Shown here: positions 9,703 through 21,289 of the stretch, piece by piece | How positions within the stretch are numbered: the stretch's first letter is position 1 | Layout of the letters: each line of letters opens with the position of its first letter | Origin: Rhyzopertha dominica | Lineage: Eukaryota; Arthropoda; Insecta; Coleoptera; Bostrichidae | DNA length: 64,000 nt | Reading direction: 5' to 3' | NCBI GenBank assembly: GCA_025024175.1 | Contig: QCXZ01000137.1 | Location: forward strand, 5,332,001 to 5,396,000 | The notes under the pieces: generated by a model | Told to the model about the DNA's origin: nothing | What the model saw: only the letters and a program-made list of their open reading frames with translations | Database searches by the model: none | Position numbers and translations under genes: made by a program

Positions 9703-9968
9703 TACAGCTCTGAATGGGATCGTATCGATGTAATTTAATTTTTAAATACACGCACACGTTTTATGCAATTAGTTTCATCTTAAATCCAATCCAATCATCA
9801 TTTCATTAGCTTTGGATAATAAATATATGACAATAAGATTTTGTAGTTTTCACTTATTTTTACACTAATGCGTTTTCGTCAGTCAGTATACCCCACATGA
9901 AATCTTTTTGATATTGCATTTTCTTTACTTAATATAATCATTAAAAGCTAGTTTATCGTTGCCTTCGG

Positions 9969-10539
9969 ATGAACAATGATTTGCCTCAAACAAATCGAAT
10001 TTCCAAAGATTTTCCTGAATGGAGTGGATCGCCACCGTCACCTAGGCATGCTGCGCTCCTGATGGGCCGCCACCAAGACACATTTGCATGTTGCACAACG
10101 TGTAATCCCCCGAACAATCGGCGAGCTGCGCTGAATGAGGAGCGGCGCTCGGGAACGGCGGCGGCGGCGGCTGCGGAGTGGGAGAAGCACGGAGAACACG
10201 TAGGCGGACCTGATCGAGACGTCGACGGCGGGCGTCGGACCCGGCAGTCGCGAGCCGTCACCAGCGTCGTCAGCACACGGCAGCACCACCACAAGACAGA
10301 AACAACCATCCACCACAGCAACCTCATCCCAAAACCAAAGGCCGATCGAAAGATAACGAAAGACACCGTCCCCGGGGAAGCGACACCATCGCCGTAGGCC
10401 GCGCCTCCTGGGGGAGCAGCAGGTCGCCGGGCCATCAACAAGTGGGGAAGCGCGCCGTCTCCTCTCTCGCCCGGGCACACGCGTAACCGATGGTTGGGTG
10501 CGATGATCACCTGAGGTCGTCGTGAGAGTGCATGAGGCT
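9969..10539 (+). other. GC-rich 5' flank/leader of the signal-peptide exon
   Basis: An abrupt GC- and CpG-rich block in AT-rich surroundings, directly upstream of the coding start at 10540. It holds GCG/CGG runs and long overlapping open frames on both strands, which I read as composition effects rather than genes. No TATA box is evident close to the start. Most likely promoter plus 5' untranslated region of the gene whose first coding exon follows. Confidence 0.5.
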
Positions 10540-10783
10540 ATGTGGGCCGTGCTAGCGGCCGTGGTCTGGGTGTGCGCTCTGGCCACCCCGCTGCCGCTGC
10601 ACCTGGAGCGCGACTCGTTCCGCCGCCCGCGACCCGACGCCCCCTATCACCACCNGGACGTCGCCGACACCTGGCAGAAGAGAGACCACCACGACGCGTC
10701 GCCGGACGCCACGCAGACCACCTCGTCGCAGCTCATGCTGAGGTCGCCGAGGGGCAGCCGACAGTACGACGTTCCCCAAATAG
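10540..10783 (+). CDS. First coding exon of a secreted neuropeptide-type precursor
   Basis: ATG at 10540 (purine at -3) opens a signal peptide: MWAVLAAVVWVCALA, a hydrophobic core with likely cleavage after ALA (about residue 15). The mature part is polar and Pro/Arg/His-rich. It holds a Lys-Arg dibasic site (WQKRDHH), the usual prohormone convertase target, and a further basic RSPRGSR stretch. The exon ends QYDVPQI plus one base at ATAG|GTGAGT, a strong donor in phase 1. From memory, unverified, the RQYDVPQI end recalls the insect prohormone-4-like precursors with an LDL-receptor class A domain. No downstream exon was recognised in the window, so the protein is partial. One N falls in codon 39. 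Confidence 0.7.
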
Positions 10784-10789
10784 GTGAGT
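10784..10789 (+). other. Splice donor (GTGAGT)
   Basis: Consensus 5' splice site directly after ATAG. Past it the open frame quickly becomes low-complexity and ends at 10860, consistent with intron. The phase-1 junction would continue with a codon starting in G. Confidence 0.7.
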
Positions 10790-12187
10790 CCCATCTCTGT
10801 CCAAAAGCTCTATTTCACGACCTGCAGCTTCTTCGGCAAAAAAGGGTTTCGAAGATATAATTCTTCTCAGTGGTTCCCACTGTACATAATGTGTACCGCA
10901 GGAACTAGTAAAGGGACCTCTAATATATTTCCTGCCGTTAGTTTGGTGTGGATGTAATTTTCAAAAGTAGCTATAAATAACGAAATTGCCTTTGAAGGAT
11001 TAACATGAAAAATACGAAAAAAATACGCCAACAGTATATGCAAAATGCCACACTGCTGTTTACGAAATGCAAATATGTAAGTTTTGGCAGTGATTCCACT
11101 GCTACTATTCACAAAACGGTTCTAATATTTTTACTGTAAGTAATATGGTAAAATGTGCTATCATTTTTAAGTACAGAATGTTGATAAAATAACACATAAA
11201 ATTAAAAATAAGGGACATTTACAAAAATTCGAGAAAACGCTGAAACAAGTGGCTTAATTTGAGATGACTGCAAAAGAAGACGAAGATATAATATAATCAT
11301 TTTTGGTAGATCTATAAACTTTTTGTGTCATCATAGTCCTTATTATCTAATGAATTCAATCACTATGCCATTTGACAAAAAAAAACAGGCAGTCATAATC
11401 GGAAAAAATGGTTATACGACATATTCAATAGTTCATTTTCCTTCCGACTACAACAAGCAATTGTACACTTCAATTAACGAAGACGGCTCCAAAACAAACA
11501 TTTTAATAATTCTATGCACTAGTCCAGACTAGAGAATACATGTATATAACTTATTTATCAACTAGTTGTTTAATAGTCGGTACTGAAATATCTTTATTTT
11601 CATAAATCTGCGTGCTTATTTCTCCATTGTTGGATAAGTCTATAATAAAAAAGAAGCTTCGTAACCAGCAACAAAATATGTCTAAAATATACGATCTTTT
11701 TACAATACTTTACAATATTACTTCCAACATCTAGTATAAAACAGAGAAATGTAAACTTGTTGCTTGAGCATTGATTTAATTCATATTTACTTTCAAAAAA
11801 TGCATCCAAAGACAAAATAACAGAACTGTTTTTCAACGCTTATCCCATTTTCGTCTAAATGCTGAACGAACATTTTCTAAATATTATAGCTTTTACCCTA
11901 AGTAGAAAATTTTAATATCAAAGAAATTTTGCTTATAGCAATCAAAAAAGGAAAACTGATTACCGCTAGCTGGTAAAAAAAATCGCCAATTTTAACTTGT
12001 TGCTCTAATTCCAACGTATTTACAAAACTGCTTATAGTAATCTTATAGATACAGTTCGATGATATCAAAGGAAGTATTACAAAAGTAGCTAGGATTATTG
12101 TTGCGTTAAGTTTTTTACAGAATTTCAGTTGTCTCAAAAATCGTCTTTACTTGATTCATGATTGATTCATCAAATATACTATAAAAC
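10790..12187. other. AT-rich intron-like sequence
   Basis: No repeats or coding signals recognised. Short open frames at 11323-11532, 11600-11836 and 11898-12137 have no domain, biased codon pattern or splice context. Likely the start of the large first intron of the precursor gene. Confidence 0.4.
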
Positions 12188-12425
12188 ATTGACAAGAAAT
12201 TATTAATCGGACGTTTCGATTGCGCCTATAGTCTTTGTCAAAGATGAGAATCTCAAAACACGAGTATGAAAAAAATTTTCGAACTAAATAAAGAAATCAT
12301 CAAGGAAGCGAGACGTCATAGAAACAACGTAGCAAGTTGATAAAATTTAAACCTAACGACGAAAAAAACTATCTACCTACTAGAAATACACGAACTATTT
12401 GATAAAAGATAACTAAAAAATAGCC
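12188..12425 (-). mobile_element. Penelope-like element 3' end, inverted orphan copy
   Basis: The minus strand matches the 3' flank of the Penelope-like element at 29581-29830. Shared blocks include GGAAGCGAGACGTC, GTCTTTGTCAAAGA and, on the sense strand, CGAAACGT/GGAAACGT. No coding part accompanies it, so it is an isolated terminal copy. Confidence 0.75.
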
Positions 12426-12429
12426 GTCC

Positions 12430-13468
12430 AAATGCACTTTCTATAAACAACTAAAATATCATGCTCTCTAGATATCCTCTTTAATTTTTCTGAAAGACCA
12501 ATTTACTTTGTCCTGGCTGAGAATTTATTTGATTTGGATGAGCAATTTTTAGTAAAAATTTACCAAATATTCTTATTGCTATAAGTATTTCTCACTAGCG
12601 CTGATTTAAGATGATACATTTCTTTCTATAAACAACGTTCGCCTGAGATTCTGTTCTTTTGAGTGGGAGGGTGGTGAGATGTGGCATGTAAATATGACTA
12701 TATCCAAGAAAGGTAGAGCATTACTGCTTTCTAATTCCATAGTAAATATTATATTAGGATTTTGACTGTTTAAGTGATTTAGAAACTTACTATACCATGG
12801 GGCGAAATAAAATTCGTGAATGTTGTCTTCATAATAAAATGATACTAAATTTGATAGGTTTTTCTACTTTCTATTTATAATCCATAGCATACAATCGTCA
12901 TTTCTAACTTTTAAAAGTACTTGTGCAGCCTGTTACACTCATTGTGTTATTGCTTTCGAGATACTAATTTTAAACAAACAATTTAAATTTTTTAACGATT
13001 TCTTCTTTGTCCGATACAGTTTATCCAATCTTAAGTATGAAAGGTCCTACATAATAAATCGTACTTTAAATTTAAATATGTTCCCTAACAGGGCAAGCTG
13101 CGGAATTATTTCACACAGATATGTGCATAAAAGCGTAATTTATGGCTCTGAAAACATCCCGAGCAAGTTCACTATATAGAAATATGTAAATAGGTCAGGA
13201 CTCGACCTCTACAACGCGAATTGTATCCCTAAATCTAACGGACATAAATAAAGATGTGAGGGATATGCCCGACATAAATAAAATGGACGAACTCGTTTTG
13301 ATTTGAATGGTTGCGGCGCTTCCATGCAACGCTACAGCAGTCAGAAATAACTAAAATGTAGAAGCTGAAATTCAGTTCGAATTTATGAAGAAATGCGTAA
13401 ACAGTAGAATTANTTCTGAGAGGAAACAGTAAATTGCGATCTAGACGCTGAAGGAGGAACCACGTTTA
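12430..13468. other. AT-rich sequence, nothing recognised
   Basis: No domain-bearing frame, inverted repeat or tandem repeat was seen. There is one N at about 13413. Confidence 0.3.
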
Positions 13469-13590
13469 TTGTGTTCCTTGGCGGAAGCAAAGTATGTATT
13501 TGATATGGTGAACGTCGAATTGTTAATTGCTAAATTGTATTGGATGTTAATGCCTTTAGATGGCTTTAATATTATCTACAGAGTGTACGA
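13469..13590 (+). pseudogene. Possible non-LTR RT scrap
   Basis: AKYVFDMVNVELLIAKL followed by GFNIIYRVYES resembles the region around the first catalytic Asp of non-LTR reverse transcriptases (consensus KAFD.V....LL.KL). It is short and isolated, and sits immediately before the foldback element. Confidence 0.35.
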
Positions 13591-13603
13591 GTCTTTCAAT
13601 ATA

Positions 13604-14621
13604 CAGGGTCCGCCACTTAAAACTCCCCAGGCTCGAATTTTCGCTATTTTTTAGGTACAACCTTAAGTTATAGTATATGAAATTGTAGGTCTTTTTGAAC
13701 TCTTTAAAAATACAATATTTTTTTGTTATTTATCATATTTTGCAAATAAAGTTTATTTTTGTAAATATTTTTTGACCTTACCCCGTATAATAAATATTGC
13801 TTTATAGTTGGATGCCGCCTTTTATTTTCTTTATTTTGTGTCTTTACCATGTATGCGTAATTTTTACCCCTTCTTAGTGAAAAACAAGAAAAACTATCCG
13901 CCGCCATTTTTGTTAATAGGGTTGTTCAGAATTTTTTAAGTGTTATTTTAGTAGCTTATTACGGTACAAATTATGCCTACATACCCATCGCTGCACACAA
14001 AACCCAAAAATTTGGAGTAACTTTTAAATAAATAAAGTGCAAAGTTCGTTCTGCAGAGAGAGAGGCTAGAAAACGAAACTCTGCGATGAGGCTAGTTTGG
14101 TTTTCTACATCACGCACTAGTCTCATCGCAAGGTTTCGTTTCTTAGCCTCTCTTTCTGTAGAACGAACTTTGTACTTTATTTATTTAAAAGTTACTCCAA
14201 ATTTTGGGGTTTTGTGTGCAGCGATGGGTATGTAGGCATAATTTGTACCGTAATAAGCTACTAAAGTAACACTTAAAAAATTCTGAACAACCCTATTAAC
14301 AAAAATGGCGGCGAATAGTTTTTCTTGTTTTTCACTAAGAAAGAGTAAAAATTACGCATACATGGTAATGACACAAATTGAAGAAGACAAAAGTCGGCAT
14401 TCAACTATGAAGCAATATTTATTGTACGGGGTAAGGTTAAAAAATATTTACACAAATTAACTTTATTTGCAAAATATGATAATTAACAAAAAAAATTTTG
14501 GACACCCAATATTCTACTTTTAAAGAGTTCAAAAAGACCTACAATTTCATATATAACTTAAGGTTATGCTTTAAAAAATAGCAAAAATACGAGCCTGGGG
14601 AGTTTTAAGTGGCGGACCCTG
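13604..14621. mobile_element. 1018-bp foldback element with about 490-bp arms
   Basis: The two halves are inverted copies. The left arm runs 13604 to about 14096 and the right arm about 14117-14621, with a spacer of roughly 20 bases. The tips are CAGGGTCCGCC...GGCGGACCCTG with TA outside both ends, a mariner-type signature. Each arm has a short frame starting MAA(D/N)SFSCFSLR (minus strand at 13907, plus strand at about 14304), which may be the start of the parent element's gene duplicated head to head. Non-autonomous. Confidence 0.85.
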
Positions 14622-14629
14622 TATATACT

Positions 14630-17190
14630 ATCTCAGCAACAATTTCTTTACTTTTCTGCCTTGCGTAACTACCTTAGTTATACAAATTAAACTTGTATGC
14701 GGAAACTTGCAAATATGTCCCTCTTTCCAGTGGATGAAGCGAATGATCAACTAAATCAGTTTTTATACTTTTTGTAAAGGTTTCCAGTGTCTAAGAAACC
14801 GTTTTTTACAGAACACAACATCTTGTGACTTTTTGATTTTGAATAAATCCCATTTATCGATTACAATTGGTCTGTCTAAAAGCTATCGTTATTAAATCTT
14901 GAGAGACCCTTTTTGGAACGTTGCTTGGTGAAAATATATTTAGACGCTTTTATAGTGCGAGAAAATCTTTGTATTTCCCGCATTTTCACGGGTCTTTAAA
15001 ATTAGCAAACGAAACCTAGACATGATTTCAGAATATTGCGTATTTGTAATATATCGCTATGCATTAACAAGTACTATATGAATATTAAAGATGCCTGGCA
15101 ACAGTAATTATTGTACAATGCGTAATTGTAAAGCTATATAGATGGATACAGTATTAATTCTTACAAACTTAAATACGTTAGTTACCTTAAGCATTTCATG
15201 CACATTAATTTAATCTTTACACTATATAATTTAAATGAATATCTTACAAATTTTCAAATACCATACAAAAATAAAGAACTAATGCAACTAGTTATGATAT
15301 CAGAATAATAAAATGAAACAAGCAACGCGGATCAGCATCAAAGTTTTCTTTAATCGGTTTGATCGGTGAGATCGTAACCCTGGCAGTACGGTGGTTGCTT
15401 TTATTCTAATCATGCGATATAAAAAGCGAAATGTGTGGTAAAAACCTATGGCTAAATGAACTGTTAAACGGTGCCTTCGCTAAACTGTTACACGTGTAAA
15501 TGCTGTTATTAACCGAACTAAATGGTACGCTTTAAACTGTAATGAAACCGTAGTACCCCATAAAAAGCACGTTGATTATGTCGTTACTTTTCAGCATTCT
15601 ACAGCGAAACAGGTAGTAGTATCTGTACTTTGTAAATTTTCGTGGTCGAATGAACAGCGTTTATATTTCCACTTATATTAAGGAACGACACTGTAATTTT
15701 TACAATAGATTAAACCCTAATTGGGGCTTCTGATTAATAAGAATTGAATGGTATTGCAAATTAACTTTTTATTGGTTAAAAAGCTTCATTTCATATATAC
15801 ATACTTATTCGACGGTATACTCGTAGGAACAAATATTCGCAATTATGAAAATAAAAATACTGCAGTAACGACCAATAGTTGCGGAATAATATCACATATA
15901 GAGCTACTCTTCAGGCTCAAGAATAGGTTCGTTAAACCGCATACAATTAAATTAGATGGACACTATTTTGTCATAAACTTTACGTTTCTCTTTTTTGGGC
16001 TGGCATTCAGTTAACTAGGCCATCTTTCCATTGCAAACAAATATGTATTCATTTTCTTATGTATCCTATTGGTTATGGGAAAGATCATTTATCAAATATA
16101 TCTATTCATATGCAGATTTGATCACAGCATTACTTCTGAATCCCTTAATACTTTATTTATTTATTTATTTTATACAGAAATGCACAAAGATGAAATGGCA
16201 TCAAAAGTAATAGCAAAAGTGATACTTAAAATATGCGAGTGCCTTGCAAGAAGTTTTTAATTAATTATATATAAATAGGTACGTGTACTGATGTGTGTAT
16301 TTTATTCTCATTGGCCATCCATCGTAAACAATATTAAGATTTATGAGAATATAATAACCTATGTGTTTCAAAAATTAAACTCTATATTATAGTGTAAGTA
16401 AAAATCTACGTTTCTTTTCATTGTCAACATTTCATTTTGTGGACTGTGTGAAATGCTCCAAAAATAGAAGGATTAAATATTGCCGGGATAATGTTGCCAA
16501 TATTATGAATTTTAATTACTTTTGACGATAAAGAGAGGTACACGTAAGGTCAAAATTAGGCGTCAACCTATTACTTAGGATGAATTCCAGTCACACCGCT
16601 TGCGCTATTCAGCGTTTTTAGATGACAGTCAATCGAGTGCATATGCGTCATAGTGCGATACGTGGAAAAAAACACAACAAAGACACGCATCGGTATAATT
16701 AGTTTACACCCGCTTTTAGCAGAATTGTTTTGCCGTGTGGGAGACCGAAGCAACAACAATCACAGAAAGTAATGCTATAAATATGGCGCGACTACATTGT
16801 TCTAAATCAGCTGGCCGGTCTTTGCGCNGCACGGTCACAGGGGTGAACGCGAACGCAAAGCACATAATATTTAAGGGTCCACTTGATTATAAAATGGGCC
16901 TACCTCTTTGAGGGTTTCTCGATCAATTGAATCAAGTGACAAAAGCTCTGGCGATTTGTTTTAGTCGGCTGCTTGTATATTAATAAAAAAACTACTTTAT
17001 ACCTATACACTTACAAACAAGGCTCATTAACTAGCAAATCTAATGAATTTACTTTAAGCTAATTGTATTTTAATGATATGAACTGCCATCGTCTGTATTC
17101 ATCACTCCATTTTCTTAAAAAATTATTGCTAATGCAGTTAATTCAGAATGATGCACTACAAATTATCTCGGGTTCTCCAAAACGTTTGGA
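14630..17190. other. AT-rich spacer; small GC-richer patch at 16590-16870
   Basis: No gene recognised. Frames at 15748-16014 and 16069-16260 lack domains. A TTTA-type microsatellite lies near 16150-16175. The patch at about 16590-16870 (with an N near 16827) is more GC-rich and non-repetitive, like the other islands. Confidence 0.3.
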
Positions 17191-17192
17191 TT

Positions 17193-17306
17193 CACACTGC
17201 TGCTCGAATAAATGAGTATATCAATGACCAAGGCATTGAAATAATGGGTCATACGCCGCATATTTCAGGCCTAACACTCAATGACTTCTTCTTACTTCGC
17301 GTGTAA
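17193..17306 (+). pseudogene. Mariner transposase C-terminal fragment
   Basis: Translates as HTAARINEYINDQGIEIMGH, then TPHISGLTLNDFFLLRV and a stop. This aligns with the mariner block H.S...T..FL...GIE...H.PYSPDLAP.DFFLF, where the last Asp is the third catalytic residue. It is degenerate (SPDLAP has become ISGLTL). No inverted ends seen. Confidence 0.65.
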
Positions 17307-20023
17307 AAAAAATGAACTACAGGGTTTACGATTTACATCTACCGAACAAGCGGGTGATGCCTTTAAAAATTAAACTACGGTCAGAAGATTGATAATGATT
17401 GATTGATTGATATGAAACGCAACTCAAGCCATCTGCTAAATACGGACCTCACGCCCTTAAATAACCCACTTATCGCAATAGTCAAGTCGAAAATATAATA
17501 TAAACAAATTCTTTTCCCACACCACACTACTCTGTTACCTATCTATGTTTACAATATGTTTAAATGTCTTTACTGTTTTAATTTAGTTATACTTGTTAAG
17601 CCACCGAAGAAGGCCGCTTGGCGGTTGAAATGCTGGCATTTGGCTTTGCCAAAAATAAAAGTTTGGAAGTAGGATTAAACAAGTGTTTTATTATTACAGA
17701 AGATTGATGTTTTCAAGAAATGACTGTGTAGAAAAATACTTTCAAAAATTATAAATGTTTTACTTTATTGAGCTGAGCAAAAAGAGAACAGCTCCGTATA
17801 ACCGTTTTTTGCAACAACATGGTATTTCTGATTAATATAATGAGTCCCTGTCTTTAGAAAACACTATGTAATATTTAGGAATAAACTAAGAACTAGACAC
17901 ATCTTCTTCCTTAAGGCAAAGTAGGACACTTAAATGTGCGTTCTCTGTCGACAGGTTTTGACCATCTTAGAGAAATTGTCCTTGTGCACAGTTTTGTTGT
18001 TATGTGCCTGTCAGAAACTTGGCTAACCACTAATGTATCTTCTTCTTTGTTTTTTATTTCCAACTATAAGCTAGTTCGTAGTGATAGAGATGGACGGGGT
18101 GGTGGATTGGCGATTTACGTGAGGAGTGATTTTACCGTGAATATAGTTGACGCACCGGTTACCTTTCCGGGTATTAATGCCCTATTTTTTGAAATTAAAT
18201 TTTGTCGTTTGTCAATACTGTTTTGTGTTCATTATGTTTCCGCGTTTTAGTATGAACTCGTTAATTAATTATACGGACAATGTAATTTCGGCCACACTGC
18301 CTCTTTTTGACCACGTAACAATTTTGGGTGACTTTAATGTTGATCAACTTTACAATAATCCCTTGCTCCGTAACATGTCCAACTATGGCTTTGAACAATT
18401 AATTTCTGAACCTACTCAGGTGGCCGCCTCTTCGATGACCCTCTTGGATGCCATTTTCTATAATAAACCTGAGCAAGTAGCATCTTCATTAGTACTAAAT
18501 GCCGACTTAACATCTGATCATTCCTTAACTTTTTGTATTTTGAAACATAAAGTTACTAAATTGCCACCTAAAACTATTACTTATAGAAATTACAAACAAT
18601 TCGCATATGATCACTTTCTGAGAGACCTGGAGAGTGTAAAATGGGATGATGTTTATTACATCAGTGATATTGAAAGCAAAGTCAATTTTTTGACAAGTAA
18701 CATTAAAAATCTTTTTGATTTTCATGCGCCCTACATTTCTTCTCGTGTCACTAAGCCATGTGCTCCATGGCTAACTTATAATATCAGACTAATGATGTCA
18801 GAACGGAATCAGGCGCATTCAAAATTTAAAAGAACTAAGGACCCACTAGACTGGAATTACTATCGTATCATGCGTAACGTGACGGTTTCAGCAATTAGGA
18901 GTGAGAAACAGTCTTACATGTCTGCGGCCGAGCGATCTCGCGACCCTGGGCTGCTTTGGAGGACTGTCAAGCAATTAGGAATTAAAAATAATCGCTGTAC
19001 AGATATCTATTTGCACCTTCGCAATCCCAATGACATTAATAATTACTTTAGTTCTGTGTTCTCAAGCTTTAATGATCGATGTTCAACCACTATTCATTAT
19101 ACTTCAACTAAATACAAAGAAGACTCGGTATTCTCTTTTGCACTTCCTGACATAGACGATATTAAAAATGTAATATCTAAACTTAAGCTTGCTAGTCCTG
19201 GGTGGGATGACATTTCTGCGAAGATGATCAATTTTTGCTTGCCAAAATTTGCTCCTCATATCACACATATAGTTAATTGTTGCCTCGAAAATGGTTTCCT
19301 CCAAGTAGCATGGAAAACCTCCGTTATTATTCCCATTCCAAAAATAAACAATCCGGTAAACTTTAATCACCTTCGTCCCATAAATTTAGTACCTACATTT
19401 GTAAAAATTATCGAGAAAGTTGTACATCTGCAACTTTACAATTACGCGTTAGAGAATAATATAATTTCACCGTTTCAATCAGGTTTTCAGAAAAATCAAA
19501 GTACTACCACGGTATTGTTGAAAGTCCTGGACGATATAATAAGAGAGCGTGATAAGAGCAACTGCACGGCTCTCGTTTTACTTAATTTTTCTAAAGCGTT
19601 TGACACAATCGATCATGAGTTAATGTGTGCCAAATTGTCTTACTTTGGACTTAATGCTTACTTCAAAGACCGCTTCCAAGTAGTTCGAGTTAATGGCCTT
19701 CTTCCTGACAAAGTGAATGTTACTAGTGGTGTGCCCCAAGGGTCAGTACTCGGACCCCTTCTATATTTAATCTATACTTCCGATATATTTAGCCGTGTTA
19801 AATTTTCTAATATTCGCCTGCTGTAATATCTCAGTTGGCTAAATCACAAATGAGTATAGCTATTGAAGGTATATCCATCAATATATGTTCTGAAGTTAAG
19901 AACCTTGGTTTAATCTTCGATGAAGACCTCCACTTTGACACCCACGTCTCTTTACTCATTAGAAAATGTTATTTCCTTCTCAAACTGCTATACAGTAACA
20001 TGAATGTANTTAAAAATGCATGT

Positions 20024-20127
20024 CTATGCTGTGTTGTCTACACCTCAACCAACTGCAGATAGTACTATTTCGCTGTCATTACAGCTCATCAGTGCAGTTT
20101 AGGTCTAGTGTAGACAACACGGCATAG
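20024..20127 (-). ncRNA. Type I hammerhead ribozyme (copy C)
   Basis: Core on the minus strand: CTGATGA (20092-20086), stem II GCTGT/ACAGC, GAAA (20071-20068). Stem III is ATAGTACTAT, which differs from copy A yet stays self-complementary. The inner stem I, AACTGCA/TGCAGTT, is perfectly paired over 7 bp. Cleavage is expected between 20058 and 20057 (AUC). The 104-nt length is identical to copies A and B. It looks intact. Confidence 0.86.
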
Positions 20128-20137
20128 AACTGGTTTT

Positions 20138-20148
20138 GCTTATATACC
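20138..20148 (-). promoter_or_regulatory. TATA-like box of hammerhead copy C
   Basis: GGTATATAAGC lies 10 bases before the outer stem, as in copy A. Confidence 0.35.
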
Positions 20149-20399
20149 AAAGCAATGATATGATGAAAGTAAGAATTTAGGATGGCAATGCCAACTACTG
20201 CAAAACTCTCAAAACGCTTACAGAAACCTTAGTCCTGTCATTGCTTAACTATGGTCTAGTAATTTTCTTTCCATGTTTAAACTCATGAACACAAAATCAG
20301 ATTCAGATGATCCAGAACAGTTGTTGTCGCTTTATATACTTAGTGCGTTTCAAATCAGCAGCTTCCGTAAGGCTATCAAGAATATACTTGTTGAGTTGC

Positions 20400-21280
20400 A
20401 ATAGTTTTTTCGTTTATCATTCATAGGTTCTCTTTTTTTCTGTTATCTTACCTTTAAGTTTACACATTTCTGTACGATATTTCGTCACTGCCACACTGTG
20501 GCAATATTTTTCCTGGAGAAGTGGTAGAATTTTTAACGTCAGGCCAAAGCTGATGAAATGGATGGAACAATGGATCCGTAACAGCATTAGACCTTTTAAT
20601 CTCTCTCAAGTTTGTGGAGACCACAGTAGAACACAAATGCAAAAGCCACATTTTGTATTCCATAAATTTGGATAATGTGTAGCTCAACTACAGAAATTTA
20701 CGCTGCATATAAACAAACAAAATGTGAATTCAAAATGGATATTAGAAATCAAATACCAATATTTTCTGCGGAATATAAATTATCTAATATGTGTTGATGA
20801 GGTGCAATGCTATCGAAACGCTCTTGCCAGTACAGTTTTATATTTCTGTAACCGATATTTCGTTCCACTTCGCAGTCTAGTCGTTTTCCAACCCGACCCA
20901 CGATGTATCTGCGCCGGTGCTTCGAAGTTTCCACCCCAATTATTCTTGTTTGTTGTTGGTTCCGATGCAAAACAATCACCGCGATACTGCATCAGACTCT
21001 TCCCTAGGGGCTTCGATTTGATGGAATCTTAATGAAGATATGGCGGGATGGGTATTATGCAAGATAAACGTCCTGCGACGTAACGACGATCGAAGGTGTG
21101 TTGCATTTATGAATCAATAGGTATGCAAATTCTTAGTTTGTTATGTCTTCTTCACTTTGTAGCTAGAACGCAGTCTGAGCTACAAAGTCGGCGAGAAATA
21201 TGCCACAAAGTGTAAGCTATATAGATAACTGCAGGTAAACAAGTAACATATCTATCTGAATATAATATAGGGTGTTCCAA
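20400..21280. other. Unannotated spacer with GC-richer island at 20840-21110
   Basis: The part before 20840 is AT-rich with no recognised feature. The island at about 20840-21110 has CpG-containing sequence (CCCGACCCACGATG, GACGTAACGACG) and overlapping short frames on both strands. No protein family is recognised. Confidence 0.3.
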
Positions 21281-21289
21281 CAAGTGTGA

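Larger units (their letters stand above)
20010..20192 (-). mobile_element. Partial hammerhead-ribozyme repeat inserted in the non-LTR element
   Basis: Matches unit 1 of the 408-1089 array from about 608 to 787, covering the ribozyme and the TATA-like block plus the AAGTAAGAATTTAGG boundary. The surrounding RT coding sequence resumes straight after it. Only about half a unit is present. One N at about 20009 adjoins the left border. Confidence 0.8.
17900..20400 (+). pseudogene. Jockey-type non-LTR retrotransposon (endonuclease + RT), disrupted
   Basis: The most complete non-LTR protein in the window. An APE-type endonuclease opens at about 17930 (LNVRSLSTGF, LSETWL, RDGRGGGLAIYVR). It shifts frame near 18240 and continues in the 18147-19826 frame (LGDFNVD, LTSDHSL). 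RT follows: LASPGWDDISAKM, HLRPINLVPTF, NFSKAFDTIDHELM, and TSGVPQGSVLGPLLYLIYTSD near 19730-19790. The YADD active-site block expected next is absent: the frame ends at FSNIRLL and resumes at QLAKSQMSIAIEG. A hammerhead repeat splits the C-terminal part at about 20010-20192. The end (LVLSLLNYGLVIFFPC) follows to about 20400. Confidence 0.85.

Noticed and set aside
9969..10397. 142-residue open frame upstream of the signal-peptide exon
   Set aside because: Overlapped by longer frames on the other strand, low-complexity and driven by GC content; no domain. Treated as promoter or leader.
16150..16175. TTTA repeat run as a retrotransposon tail
   Set aside because: No coding or 3' sequence of a retrotransposon precedes it; simple microsatellite.
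17598..17660. CCGAAGAAGGCCGC...GGCGGTTGAAA as a possible hammerhead
   Set aside because: The invariant U of CUGANGA is C, an extra base precedes stem II, and no stem I or stem III partner was found.
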